A DNA stretch of 19,153 nucleotides from positions 1-19,153 of the forward strand of contig NZ_JAHYSG010000168.1 in NCBI RefSeq assembly GCF_022095675.1, in the 5' to 3' direction. Below are positions 5,426 through 13,130 of this stretch, piece by piece. The first letter of the stretch is position 1. Every line of letters starts with the position of its first letter. The DNA comes from Dactylosporangium sp. AC04546 (GTDB lineage: Bacteria > Actinomycetota > Actinomycetes > Mycobacteriales > Micromonosporaceae). Position numbers and translations under genes: made by a program. A model generated the notes under the pieces. The model searched no databases. It had not been told where the DNA came from and saw only the letters and a program-made list of their open reading frames with translations.

Positions 5426-6489
5426 CCGCGGTCGCGGTCGCCGTGCTGGCCGCGCTCACGCTGCACACCGTCGTCAATGCCTTCCTGCTGCGGCGGCCAT
5501 CGAGCCAAGGCGATGCCCGCAACGTCGCCGTCCTGCTGCCGCTGCGCGACGAGGCGCACCGCGTCGAGCCCTGCCTGCGGGCGCTGCTGGCGCTGCGCGG
5601 CGACCCGGCGATCCTCGTGCTCGACGACGGCTCCACGGACGGCACCGCCGAGCTGGTCCGGCGGGTCGGCGGCGACCGGTTCACGCTGCTGTCCGGGCGG
5701 CCCCTGCCCGACGGCTGGCTGGGCAAGCCGCACGCGTGCCAGCAGCTGGCCGAGGCGGCGACAGCCGACGTGCTGGCATTCATTGATGCAGATGTCGTAC
5801 TGGCTGAGGACGCGCTCGAGCGCACCGGCGCACTGCTGGAACAGTCCGGCGTCGATCTCCTCAGCCCCTACCCGCGCGTCGAGACCGGCACCGTCGGCGA
5901 GCGGCTCGTGCAGCCGCTGCTGCAGTGGTCGTGGCTGACGTTCCTGCCGCTGCGCGCGATGGAGCGCTCGCCCCGCCCGTCGCTGGCCGCCGCCGGCGGG
6001 CAGTTCCTGCTGGTCCGGCGGGCCGCGTACGACCGGGCCGGCGGGCACGCGGCCGTGCGCGACAAGGTGCTGGAGGACATCGAGCTGGCCCGCGCGGTGA
6101 AGCGCACCGGCGGGCGGATCGCGCTCGCCGACGGCTCCGGGCTGGCCCGCTGCCGGATGTACACGTCGTGGCGGGAGCTCGCCGACGGCTACGGCAAGTC
6201 GCTGTGGGCCTCGTTCGGCTCGCCGGCCGGCGCCGTGGCGGTCGTCGGGCTGCTGCTCGCGCTCTACGTGGCGCTGCCGCTGACGGCGCTGCTCGGGCAG
6301 TGGCCGGGCCTGCTCGCGTACGGCCTCGGCGTCGCCGGGCGGCTGGTCAGCGCCCGGGCGACCGGCGGCCGGGCGGTCGACGCGCTGGCCCACCCGGTGT
6401 CGGTGGTGCTGTTCGCGTGGCTGGTGGCGCGCTCGTTCGCTCGCCGGCGGCGGGCCACCTGGAAGGGGCGGCCGGCGTGGCGTCCGTGA
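5413..6489 (+). CDS. Family 2 glycosyltransferase, probable carotenoid glycosyltransferase (CruG-like)
   Basis: A 358-residue membrane-bound GT2 (GT-A fold) enzyme. An N-terminal anchor (2-24) precedes the catalytic domain: VAVLLPLRDEAHRVEPCL, LVLDDGSTDGT (D71-D72) and FIDADVVL with the metal-binding D125-x-D127. Next come GGQFLLVRRAAYDRAGGH, the acidic LEDIELARAVKRTGG, and two or three C-terminal hydrophobic helices (LLALYVALPLTALLGQW and on). GTG 5413 overlaps cruF by 13 nt, and the end overlaps the desaturase start. Context with CruF suggests transfer of a hexose to the 1'- or 2'-hydroxyl of the hydrated carotenoid end, as for CruG or CrtQ-like enzymes. A short patch around the DxD motif (5776-5805) uses A/T-ending codons, unlike the rest of the gene. 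Confidence 0.85.
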   Translation: MAILTAVAVAVLAALTLHTVVNAFLLRRPSSQGDARNVAVLLPLRDEAHRVEPCLRALLALRGDPAILVLDDGSTDGTAELVRRVGGDRFTLLSGRPLPDGWLGKPHACQQLAEAATADVLAFIDADVVLAEDALERTGALLEQSGVDLLSPYPRVETGTVGERLVQPLLQWSWLTFLPLRAMERSPRPSLAAAGGQFLLVRRAAYDRAGGHAAVRDKVLEDIELARAVKRTGGRIALADGSGLARCRMYTSWRELADGYGKSLWASFGSPAGAVAVVGLLLALYVALPLTALLGQWPGLLAYGLGVAGRLVSARATGGRAVDALAHPVSVVLFAWLVARSFARRRRATWKGRPAWRP

Positions 6490-7916
6490 TCGTCGTCGGG
6501 GCGGGCGTGGGCGGGCTCGCGGCCGCGGTACGCCTGCGGGCGGCCGGCCACGCGGTGACCGTCTTCGAGCAGGCCCCGGTCGCGGGCGGCAAGCTCGGCG
6601 TCCACGAGCGGGACGGGTTCCGTTTCGACACCGGGCCGAGCCTGTTCACGCTGCCGCAGGTCGCCGCTGAGCTGTTCGCGGCCACCGGCGGGCCGTCGCC
6701 GCTCGACCTGGTCCCGCTCGACCCCGTCGTGCGCCACCACTTCCCCGACGGCACCGTGCTCGACTCGGGCCCTGACTTCGCCGACCGCATCGGGGCCGCC
6801 CTCGGGGCCGAGGCGGCGGCCGACTGGCGCCGGCTGTGGAGGCGCGCCGCCCGGGTCTGGGAGGCGTCGTGGCAGCATGTGCTGACGGCGCCGGTGGACA
6901 GCCCGCTGCGGATGGCCGGGCTGGCCTGGCGGCTGCGCGACCTGGCCGCGATCGCGCCCGGGCGCACCCTCGCCGGGCTGGCCCGCACGCACCTGCGGGA
7001 CCCGCGGCTGCGGACGCTGCTGGCGCGGTACGCCACCTACACCGGCGCCGACCCGCGCCGCGCACCGGCCGCGCTGCTCGCGATCCCCTACGCGGAGCTG
7101 GCGTTCGGCGGCTGGTACCTGCGCGGCGGCCTGCGGACGCTCGCCGGCGCGCTACTGGACCGCTGCGCCGACCTCGGCGTGCGGGTCCACACCGGCACCG
7201 CGGTCGACCGGATCCTGACGGCCGGCAACGCGGCGTGCGGGGTGCGGCTGGCCGGCGGCACCGACGTGCCCGCCGACGTGGTGGTCGCCAACGCCGACGC
7301 GCTGCACGTGTACCGCGACCTGCTGCCCGCCATACCGCGAGCCGCCGCCCGCGCCCGCCGGCTGGAGGCCCGCAGCCTGGGCGGGTTCGTCCTGCTGCTC
7401 GGGCTGCGCGGCCGCACCCCCGGCCTGGCCCACCACACGGTGTGGTTCCCGCGCGACTACGACGCCGAGTTCGACGCGATCTTCGACCGGCCGGCCCGCC
7501 CGGTCGACGACCCGACCGTCTTCGTGACCTGCGCCGACGACCCGGCGGTCCGGCCGGAGGGGCACGAGGGCTGGTTCGTGCTCGTCAACGCGGCGCCGCA
7601 GGGCGCGCTCGACTGGGCCGAGCACCGCGACGCCTACGCCTCGCGCGTCCTCGAGGTGCTCGCGGCCCGGGGGGTCGACGTGCGGGACCGGCTGCTGTTC
7701 CAGGAGGTGCTGACACCCGCCGACCTGGAGGCGGCGACCCGGACGCCGGGCGGGGCGATCTACGGCACGGCGAGCCACGGGCTGCTGCGGCCGCCGAACG
7801 TCGGGCCGGTGCGGGGTCTGTACCTGGTGGGCGGCTCGGTGCATCCGGGCGGCGGGCTGCCGCTGGTCATGCTGTCAGCGAAGATCGTGGCCGACCTCAT
7901 CGGCCCGGCGCGCTGA
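6477..7916 (+). CDS. Phytoene desaturase-family FAD enzyme, probably a CrtD-like 3',4'-desaturase
   Basis: A 479-residue flavin amine-oxidase-fold desaturase/isomerase of the CrtI/CrtD family. The dinucleotide-binding motif is SVIVVGAGVGGLAAAVRLRAAGHAVTVFEQ (3-32). It is followed by GGKLGVHERDGFRFDTGPSLFTLPQV. The C-terminal FAD signature is GLYLVGGSVHPGGGLPLVMLSAKIVADLI. I chose GTG 6477 because GGAAGGGG lies 8 nt upstream. A GTG at 6486 would make a GTGA overlap with the glycosyltransferase, matching the style of the operon. Last gene of the operon, next to CruF and a glycosyltransferase: this favours desaturation of the 1'-hydroxylated end (CrtD role) over phytoene desaturation (CrtI role), but the two are hard to separate by eye. 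Its 3' end overlaps the convergent CDP-alcohol phosphatidyltransferase gene by 20 nt. Confidence 0.85.
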   Translation: MASVIVVGAGVGGLAAAVRLRAAGHAVTVFEQAPVAGGKLGVHERDGFRFDTGPSLFTLPQVAAELFAATGGPSPLDLVPLDPVVRHHFPDGTVLDSGPDFADRIGAALGAEAAADWRRLWRRAARVWEASWQHVLTAPVDSPLRMAGLAWRLRDLAAIAPGRTLAGLARTHLRDPRLRTLLARYATYTGADPRRAPAALLAIPYAELAFGGWYLRGGLRTLAGALLDRCADLGVRVHTGTAVDRILTAGNAACGVRLAGGTDVPADVVVANADALHVYRDLLPAIPRAAARARRLEARSLGGFVLLLGLRGRTPGLAHHTVWFPRDYDAEFDAIFDRPARPVDDPTVFVTCADDPAVRPEGHEGWFVLVNAAPQGALDWAEHRDAYASRVLEVLAARGVDVRDRLLFQEVLTPADLEAATRTPGGAIYGTASHGLLRPPNVGPVRGLYLVGGSVHPGGGLPLVMLSAKIVADLIGPAR

Positions 7917-8565
7917 GCTGCCTGCGGACCGTTCGGAGCAGCTGGATCAGGCCGGCTGCGGTGACGACCAGCATGACCGCGAGGGCGGCGACGGCCGCTT
8001 CCGGGCCGGCCGCGGCCGTTGCCAGCAGCCCGAAGATCGCGATCAGGACGCGGGTCGGGCGCTCGGCGACCGTGACGGTCCCGATGTCCGACATGCCGGC
8101 GACGGTGGCGCGGGCTCTGACGTACTCGTGCAGCCACATCACGGCTGTGCACCCCACCGCCAGCCAGACCGGCGCACCCAGCAGCCAGAACGCAGCCATC
8201 CAGGCGGCTTCTGACAACCGGTCGGCGACCGAGTCCCACACCTGCCCGAGCCGGCTCGCGCGGCCGGTGACGACGGCGAGGACGCCGTCGACGCTATCGG
8301 CCACGGCGGAGAGCAGCACGAGCACCGCGCCCCCGACCGCCCACCAGCGTCCACCGAGCGCTGTGACCGGCACCGCGGCGGCTAGCAGCAGGCCCGCCGC
8401 CGTCGCCGCGTTCGGGTCGCGGACGCCCATGCGGACCATCGCAGCGCCGACACGGTACGACAGGCGCAGCCATCCACGCACCGGCGGCGACGCGGTGCGC
8501 GGGTCGTAGCCGCCGTGGGACGCCGACCAGCGCTCGGCGTAGTCGTCCCAGCTAGATGCGGGCAC
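7897..8565 (-). CDS. CDP-alcohol phosphatidyltransferase family membrane protein
   Basis: A 222-residue integral membrane enzyme of the family that joins a CDP-activated lipid or alcohol to a second alcohol in phospholipid synthesis. The signature is seen at D90-x2-D93-G94-x2-A97-...-G107-x3-D111-x3-D115, with all four metal-binding aspartates and correct spacing. The position after A97, usually Arg, is Val. At least five hydrophobic helices are visible (for example AATAAGLLLAAAVPVTALGG and VGGAVLVLLSAVA). The GTG start at 8565 lies 14 nt inside metF, so it is the second gene of a metF operon. The alcohol substrate cannot be told from sequence. The N-terminus (SWDDYAERWSASHGGYDPR) is soluble. 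Confidence 0.85.
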   Translation of the reverse strand: MPASSWDDYAERWSASHGGYDPRTASPPVRGWLRLSYRVGAAMVRMGVRDPNAATAAGLLLAAAVPVTALGGRWWAVGGAVLVLLSAVADSVDGVLAVVTGRASRLGQVWDSVADRLSEAAWMAAFWLLGAPVWLAVGCTAVMWLHEYVRARATVAGMSDIGTVTVAERPTRVLIAIFGLLATAAAGPEAAVAALAVMLVVTAAGLIQLLRTVRRQLSAPGR

Positions 8566-9469
8566 CGACGCCGAGCTGCTGCCAGACCTCGCGGGTGGCC
8601 GTGGAGCGGTTGAAGGTGATGAAGTGGATGCCGGGCACGCCCTCGTCGAGCAGCCGCTGGCTCATCGCGCTGAGGTGGTCGATGCCGAGCCGCCGCACCG
8701 CCTGCGGGTCGTCGGCGACGCGCTCGAACTGGGCCGCGAGCTTCGCCGGGAACGGCGCCCCCGACAGCTGCTGCGACCGCGCGATCGTGCCGATGTTGGT
8801 GACCGGCATCACACCCGCGACGATCGGCGTCGCGCACCCGGTCGCCGCGACCCGGTCGCGCAGCCGCAGGTAGTCGTCGGCATCGAAGAACATCTGGGTG
8901 ATCGCGAAGTCGGCCCCGGCCCGGCACTTGCGCACGAAGTTCGCGGTGTCCGACTCGACGTCGGGCGAGCGGGGGTGCTTGTACGGGAACGCGGCCACCC
9001 CGATGCTGAAGTCGCCGGCCTCGCGGACCAGCCGCACGAGGTCCTCGGCGTAGAGCACGCCCTCCGGGTGCCGCACCCACTCCGCGTTGGGGTCGCCCGG
9101 CGGGTCGCCGCGCACCAGCAGGAAGTTGCGGATCCCGGCCCCGGCGAGCTGCCCGATCACGTTGCGCAGCTCCGCGACGGAGTGGTTGACCGCCGTGAGG
9201 TGCGCCATCGGCAGCAGCGTGGTCTCGGCGGCGACCCGCTCGGTCACCGACACGGTGGTGTCCCGCGTGGTCCCGCCCGCACCGTACGTGATCGACACGA
9301 ACGACGGCTGGAGCGGCTCCAGCTCCCGGATCGTCTGCCAGAGCTGCCGGTCCGCCTCCGGGGTCTTCGGCGGCGAGAACTCAAACGAGAAGGTCGGCGC
9401 CTGCTCGGCGATCAGCTGACCGATCGCGGCAGGGCCACCGCCCATGACAGAAGGAAGTCCGAGAGCCAC
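8552..9469 (-). CDS. metF: Methylenetetrahydrofolate reductase
   Basis: A 305-residue TIM-barrel enzyme that reduces 5,10-methylene-THF to 5-methyl-THF for methionine synthesis. Motifs in order: FSFEFSPPKTPEADRQLW with the catalytic Glu, FVSITYGAGGTTRD, HLTAVNHSVAELR, LLVRGDPPGDP with the conserved Asp, GVAAFPYKHPRSPD, and ADFAITQMFFDADDY. The C-terminus is PGIHFITFNRS. The preferred start is GTG 9469, with TACAGT only 6 nt upstream and no usable ribosome site, consistent with a leaderless mRNA; ATG 9445 is the alternative. Its stop overlaps the phosphatidyltransferase start. It diverges from the HTH regulator gene. An MTHFR-like gene also begins the equivalent M. tuberculosis block (Rv2172c). 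Confidence 0.93.
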   Translation of the reverse strand: MALGLPSVMGGGPAAIGQLIAEQAPTFSFEFSPPKTPEADRQLWQTIRELEPLQPSFVSITYGAGGTTRDTTVSVTERVAAETTLLPMAHLTAVNHSVAELRNVIGQLAGAGIRNFLLVRGDPPGDPNAEWVRHPEGVLYAEDLVRLVREAGDFSIGVAAFPYKHPRSPDVESDTANFVRKCRAGADFAITQMFFDADDYLRLRDRVAATGCATPIVAGVMPVTNIGTIARSQQLSGAPFPAKLAAQFERVADDPQAVRRLGIDHLSAMSQRLLDEGVPGIHFITFNRSTATREVWQQLGVGARI

Positions 9470-9481
9470 GCTCCGACTGTA
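9470..9481 (-). promoter_or_regulatory. -10 element placing metF on a leaderless mRNA
   Basis: TACAGT (9481-9476 on the minus strand) lies 6 nt before the GTG at 9469, the distance at which transcription would begin on the start codon. A -35 element is not clear. Confidence 0.45.
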
Positions 9482-9606
9482 GTGCCCGCCGCCCCCGCTC
9501 CGGCACCTGCGGGGCGCCGAATCCTGTCGTACCCCGGCGGTAGAAATGTGGTCGGACGCTCATCGGCGCGGGGTTGCCGCCGCCTTCCACGAAGGGAGCG
9601 TGTCGC

Positions 9607-10980
9607 ATGGTGTCCGACGAGGGCGAGTCGCTGGGTCTCCTGCTGACCCGCCGCCGCCTGGAGCTGGGCCGCTCCCAGCTCCGCCTGGCCGAGCAGCTCT
9701 GCGCCGCCGCGGGCGCCCCGACCGTGACCCGTCACGAGATCTCCCGCTGGGAGCGCGAGGAGCGGGTGCCGACGGGCACCTGGCTGGCCTGGCTCGCCCT
9801 GGTCCTGGAGGTCCCGCTGGAAACCCTGGAGCGCGCGGCCGCCCGCACCCGCCGCCGCACACCGGCGCCCTCGCCGGGCACCCTGGAGCGGACCGCGCCC
9901 CGCGCTCCCGCACCGACGCCCCGGCCCGGCCCGCCGGACCCGGCCCGCGGCACCGCCGGTGGGGTCCGGGTCGCCGAGCTGCGCCGGATGGACGACCTGC
10001 TGAGCGGGCCCGAGCTGGTCGCGGCGGTCGGCACCGCGCTCCGCGCGGCGGTCCGGGACGCGGAGGCCCGGCGCGCCGGCGGCCGATACCCGCGCGACGC
10101 CCTCGCCCACGTCGCCGAGCTGCTGCAGCTCTCGGCCTGGGTCACGGCCGACCACACGCTCACCGACGTCACCGAGCCGCTCCGGCGCGGGGTCCGGCTG
10201 GCCCTGACCGCCGGCCACCGTCCCCTCGCCGGCCACCTGCTGGGCTGCCTGGCCCAGCTGAGCGCCGAGGCAGCCCTCCGCGCCGCCACCACCGCCGGTC
10301 TCCCCGGAGCCGCGGGCTTTGGGGCCGCCGACCTTTCCGCAGCCGCCGCCTGTTCCGGAGCCGCTGGCCTTTCCGGAGCCGCCGGGCTTTCCAGGGCCGG
10401 GCGGCTGGCGGCGCTTCGGCTGGCGCGGGCCGGGCGGCGGGTCGCGGCGCCCGCCGATGCGGGGACGTCGGCGGTGTTGTGGCTGCGGGAGGCGTATGCG
10501 GCGGCCGTGGCCGGCGAGCGCCGCGCCTGCGACGAGGCCCTGGCCGCGGCCGAGCGGGTCCACGCCCGGCGCGACCCGGCGCTGGACGCCCCCTGGACGT
10601 ACTGGCTCGACGACGCCCACCTCACCGCCGCCACCGGCCGCTGCCACGCCGTCCTCGGCCGGGGCCGCCCGGCCGTGCCGCTGCTCGAACGAGCGCTGGC
10701 GACGAGGTCTGTGCGCTTCCGCGCGGCCGGCCTCACCGCGACGGCCCTGGCCCGGGCCCACATCGCCGCCGGCGACCTGGACGCGGCCTGCGCCGCGGCC
10801 CGCTCCGCCCTGCTCTGGTGCGTCCGGTCCGGCTCCCTGCGCACCCGGCACGACCTGCGGATGGTCGAGCCGGCCCTGCGCCGCGCGGCCGCCTTCCGTG
10901 AGTACGCGGAACTCGCCGACGCCGTCCTCCCCCAACCGTCACCGCTTCGGGGCCGCCCCGCCACCCGCGCAACCGCCTGA
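9607..10980 (+). CDS. XRE-type helix-turn-helix regulator with long helical C-terminal region
   Basis: A 457-residue protein with an N-terminal lambda-repressor-like HTH (about 8-75: [24 protein letters not shown], then [16 protein letters not shown]). A Pro-rich linker (80-120) follows, and then a long Ala/Leu/Arg-rich helical region with TPR-like character, including [19 protein letters not shown] and [24 protein letters not shown] hexapeptide-type repeat sits near 233-266. ATG 9607 has GGGAG 8 nt upstream. It diverges from metF over a 137-nt promoter region and is followed by crtE in the same direction. The architecture is common among actinomycete regulators that sense through a TPR domain. 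The target is unknown, and neighbouring metF or crtE are the first candidates. Confidence 0.75.
   Translation: MVSDEGESLGLLLTRRRLELGRSQLRLAEQLCAAAGAPTVTRHEISRWEREERVPTGTWLAWLALVLEVPLETLERAAARTRRRTPAPSPGTLERTAPRAPAPTPRPGPPDPARGTAGGVRVAELRRMDDLLSGPELVAAVGTALRAAVRDAEARRAGGRYPRDALAHVAELLQLSAWVTADHTLTDVTEPLRRGVRLALTAGHRPLAGHLLGCLAQLSAEAALRAATTAGLPGAAGFGAADLSAAAACSGAAGLSGAAGLSRAGRLAALRLARAGRRVAAPADAGTSAVLWLREAYAAAVAGERRACDEALAAAERVHARRDPALDAPWTYWLDDAHLTAATGRCHAVLGRGRPAVPLLERALATRSVRFRAAGLTATALARAHIAAGDLDAACAAARSALLWCVRSGSLRTRHDLRMVEPALRRAAAFREYAELADAVLPQPSPLRGRPATRATA
10304..10390 (+). repeat. Degenerate 18-nt tandem repeat inside the HTH regulator gene
   Basis: Three consecutive 18-nt units start at 10337, 10355 and 10373 (the last two are CCGGAGCCGC-T/C-GG-CCTTT-like), preceded by two shorter, decayed copies from 10304. 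They encode repeats of the G-A-A-G-L-S type. The unit is a multiple of three, so copy-number change keeps the frame. Confidence 0.7.
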
Positions 10981-11074
10981 CACCACCCACGCCCCACCCC
11001 TGGCCGACGAATCAGAAATGCCGGATTCAGCCGAACGGCGGAAGTGTGAGGTGGGCGAGGGCCGTACCGGCGAG

Positions 11075-11104
11075 TCGGCAATCGTCCAGCGATGCGGCTA
11101 GCGT
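11075..11104 (+). promoter_or_regulatory. Probable leaderless promoter of crtE
   Basis: TCGGCA (11075-11080), an 18-nt spacer and TAGCGT (11099-11104) form a plausible sigma-70 type promoter whose start would fall at or next to the GTG at 11112. No Shine-Dalgarno sequence precedes that GTG. Confidence 0.45.
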
Positions 11105-11111
11105 CATCGCC

Positions 11112-12176
11112 GTGACGCACCCCTTTCTTGACCGGGCCGACCTTCGGGCCCGGGTGCAGGGCGCCCTACAGCAGTTCCTGGAGCGGCGTCGGGCCCGGCT
11201 GACGGAGATCGAGGCGGCCGCGCTCCGGCCCGTCGCCGACGCCATCGACGCCCTCGTGCTCGGGGGTGGCAAGCGGCTGCGGCCCGCGTTCGCCTACTGG
11301 GGGTACCGAGCGGCCGGCGGCGCCGACGCCGACGAGGTCGTCGCGGCAGTGTCGGCGCTCGAGCTGGTGCAGGCCAGCGCGCTCATCCACGACGATGTCA
11401 TGGACGGATCGGAGACCCGGCGCGGGGAGCCGGCCGTGCACATGCGGTTCGCCGGGCTGCACGCGGAGGCCGGGTGGCGCGGCGACGCCGCCGGGTTCGG
11501 GACGGCGGCGGCGATCCTGCTCGGGGACCTGTGCCTGGTGTGGTCCGACGAGATGCTGCACACCAGCGGGATGGACCCGCTGGTCGTCGCGCGGGCGCGG
11601 CCCGTGTTCGACGAGATGCGCACCGAGGTGACCGTCGGGCAGTACCTCGACGTGCAGACCCAGGCGACCGGCGACACGTCGACCGAACGGGCGAGCCTGG
11701 TGGCGCGGTTCAAGTCGGCGAAGTACACGATCGAGCAGCCCCTGCTGTTCGGGGCCGCGCTCGCGGGGGCGCCGGCCGAGCTGGTCAAGGCGTACTCGGC
11801 GTTCGGGCTGCCGCTCGGCGAGGCCTTCCAACTGCGCGACGACGTGCTCGGCGTGTTCGGCGACCCACTGGTGACCGGCAAGCCGGCCGGCGACGACCTG
11901 CGCGAGGGCAAGCGGACCTACCTGGTGGCCGCCGCGCTGGAGCGGCCGGAGGGGCGGGTCCTCGGCGAGCGGCTCGGCGACCCCGCCCTCGACGCCGCCG
12001 GCGTGGCCGAGCTGCGCGAGGTGATCGTGCGGACCGGGGCGCTGGAGCGCACCGAGCAGCGGATCGCGGCGCTCACCGGGGCCGCGCTCGATGCGCTGCA
12101 GAAGGCCGAGCTCACGGACGAGGCGCGCGAGGTGCTCAACGGTCTCGCTCAGGCCGCGACCCAGCGCGTCGGGTAG
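11112..12176 (+). CDS. crtE: Polyprenyl (geranylgeranyl) diphosphate synthase
   Basis: A 354-residue trans-isoprenyl diphosphate synthase (IdsA/CrtE type). Landmarks are GGGKRLRPAFAYWGY (51-65), the first Asp-rich motif LIHDDVMDGS (D94, D95, D98) with RRGEPAVH after it, GQYLDVQTQ (176-184), KSAKYTIEQPLLFGAAL (201-217) and the second Asp-rich region FQLRDDVLGVFGD (239-251). The lysines of GKPAGDDLREGKRTYL complete the active site. It would make C20-PP for phytoene synthase, though chain length cannot be proved by eye. GTG 11112 is chosen for the family start (THPFLDRADLRARV) and the TAGCGT element 7 nt before it. It corresponds in position to M. tuberculosis idsA2 (Rv2173). Its 3' end overlaps convergent crtYd by 41 nt. 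Confidence 0.9.
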   Translation: MTHPFLDRADLRARVQGALQQFLERRRARLTEIEAAALRPVADAIDALVLGGGKRLRPAFAYWGYRAAGGADADEVVAAVSALELVQASALIHDDVMDGSETRRGEPAVHMRFAGLHAEAGWRGDAAGFGTAAAILLGDLCLVWSDEMLHTSGMDPLVVARARPVFDEMRTEVTVGQYLDVQTQATGDTSTERASLVARFKSAKYTIEQPLLFGAALAGAPAELVKAYSAFGLPLGEAFQLRDDVLGVFGDPLVTGKPAGDDLREGKRTYLVAAALERPEGRVLGERLGDPALDAAGVAELREVIVRTGALERTEQRIAALTGAALDALQKAELTDEAREVLNGLAQAATQRVG

Positions 12177-12456
12177 GCAGCCACATCCAGAGCGACAGCG
12201 ACGCCAGGATCAGCGCGAAGCCGAACGCGAGGTCCTCGACGGGGGCATTCACCAGCCGTACCCCCAGGATCGCGTCGGGAGCGTAGAGCACCACGCCCCG
12301 CCCGGTGAGGATCCCGTTCGAGAGCAGCTGGAAGCCCAGGATGATCGGATACGCGCACCAGAACACCCGCCCGAGGACCAGGCGGGTGCGCAGGATCAGG
12401 ACGTCGAGCAGCACGGCCGCCACCACACCGGCGGCGGCCGCCATCGTGTAGGTCAT
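12136..12456 (-). CDS. crtYd: Lycopene cyclase domain protein, second subunit (CrtYd-like)
   Basis: A 106-residue membrane protein with three hydrophobic helices (about 5-20, 31-49 and 77-92). It is one half of the heterodimeric actinobacterial lycopene cyclase. The family motif APVEDLAFGFALILASL (71-87) carries the conserved E-D pair. The upstream part WCAYPIILGFQLLSNGIL matches the second half of CrtYc/d fusions. ATG 12456 overlaps the crtYc stop as ATGA (12456-12453). Neither subunit is expected to be active alone. Whether the ring formed is beta or epsilon, and whether a C40 or C50 substrate is used, cannot be read here. The last 41 nt overlap convergent crtE. Confidence 0.85.
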   Translation of the reverse strand: MTYTMAAAAGVVAAVLLDVLILRTRLVLGRVFWCAYPIILGFQLLSNGILTGRGVVLYAPDAILGVRLVNAPVEDLAFGFALILASLSLWMWLPTRRAGSRPERDR

Positions 12457-12770
12457 CGGCGCGACGACCACCGCAGCAGCGTCTGCCGGGTCGCCTCGAA
12501 GCCGAGGATCGCACACAGCGGTACCACGACGAAGAACAGAACCTCCTCCAGCGGCAGCCCGCCCGGGAACGTCACGCCGACGAGCTGGCGCGGGTCGAAG
12601 GTCCAGTGCCCGGCGCGGATCGCGAGCAGGTCCCAGACCACGAAGACGGCGGCGACCGGCGCGATGGTGAGCACGAGCCGCCGGACCTGGCGCAGGACGC
12701 CGACCTTGAGCAGCGGCTCCAGCCACAGCGCGCCGGCCAGGCAGCCGCCCAGGACCAGCAGGTAGGTCAT
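12453..12770 (-). CDS. crtYc: Lycopene cyclase domain protein, first subunit (CrtYc-like)
   Basis: A 105-residue membrane protein with three hydrophobic helices (2-15, 28-46 and 78-94). It has the CrtYc signature GVTFPGGLPLEEVLFFVVVPLCAI (68-91), including P-L-E-E and the F-F pair, and ...IRAGHWTFDPRQLVG before it. ATG 12770 shares one base with the stop of the Rv2175c-like gene (TGATG), and its own stop overlaps crtYd. Three genes therefore form one translationally coupled unit. With crtYd it would cyclise lycopene ends. The neighbouring convergent crtE supports a carotenoid role. Confidence 0.85.
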   Translation of the reverse strand: MTYLLVLGGCLAGALWLEPLLKVGVLRQVRRLVLTIAPVAAVFVVWDLLAIRAGHWTFDPRQLVGVTFPGGLPLEEVLFFVVVPLCAILGFEATRQTLLRWSSRR

Positions 12771-13117
12771 CAGAAGCCCAGCGCCTGCGCGCGCCGCTTG
12801 ACCTCGGTCGCCCGGTTGCCGCGCAGCGCCTCGGCCGGGGTGCCCGGCAGCGACTCGTCGGGCGTATACAGCCACCGCAGTGCCTCATCGTCGTTGTACC
12901 CAGCGTCGAGCAACAGCGTGAGCACGCCCGGCAGGTGCTTCACCACGGCCCCCTCCAGGATGAACTCCGCCGGGATGCGCAGCACGCCGCTCTCCCGGAC
13001 CGCGATCAGCGCGTGGTCGCGGACGAGCTGGTGGACCCGGTTCACCGGGATGCCGAGGAGTTCGGCGACGTCGGGCACGGTCAGCCACTCGGCGGGCCCT
13101 ACAGGTAGTTCGGTCAC
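12770..13117 (-). CDS. Rv2175c-like winged-helix DNA-binding protein
   Basis: A 115-residue homologue of M. tuberculosis Rv2175c, a small DNA-binding protein phosphorylated by the kinase PknL. The N-terminal HTH is WLTVPDVAELLGIPVNRVHQLVRDHALIAVRESGVLRIPAEFI (11-53). The C-terminal part is HLPGVLTLLLDAGYNDDEALRWLYTPDESLPGTPAEALR (60-98). In Rv2175c the phosphorylated Thr is in the short N-terminal tail; here T2 and T13 are candidates. The start is GTG 13117; it lacks a clear ribosome site. It is the first gene of a coupled operon with crtYc-crtYd, and a 16-bp palindrome lies 14 nt upstream of its start. A PknL-type kinase is encoded 0.7 kb away. Confidence 0.85.
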   Translation of the reverse strand: MTELPVGPAEWLTVPDVAELLGIPVNRVHQLVRDHALIAVRESGVLRIPAEFILEGAVVKHLPGVLTLLLDAGYNDDEALRWLYTPDESLPGTPAEALRGNRATEVKRRAQALGF

Positions 13118-13130
13118 CCCAACACACTGC

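Noticed and set aside
9493..9514. 6-bp hairpin CCCCGC/GCGGGG between metF and the HTH regulator
   Set aside because: Short and made only of G and C in very GC-rich DNA, and not placed at a gene end.
11031..11040. GCCGAACGGC palindrome upstream of crtE
   Set aside because: Only 4-bp arms and over 40 bp from the likely -35; not distinguishable from chance.
12136..12888. Single 250-residue lycopene cyclase read through one frame
   Set aside because: The first half of that frame is Arg/Pro-rich noise. The cyclase is instead two overlapping small genes in different frames.
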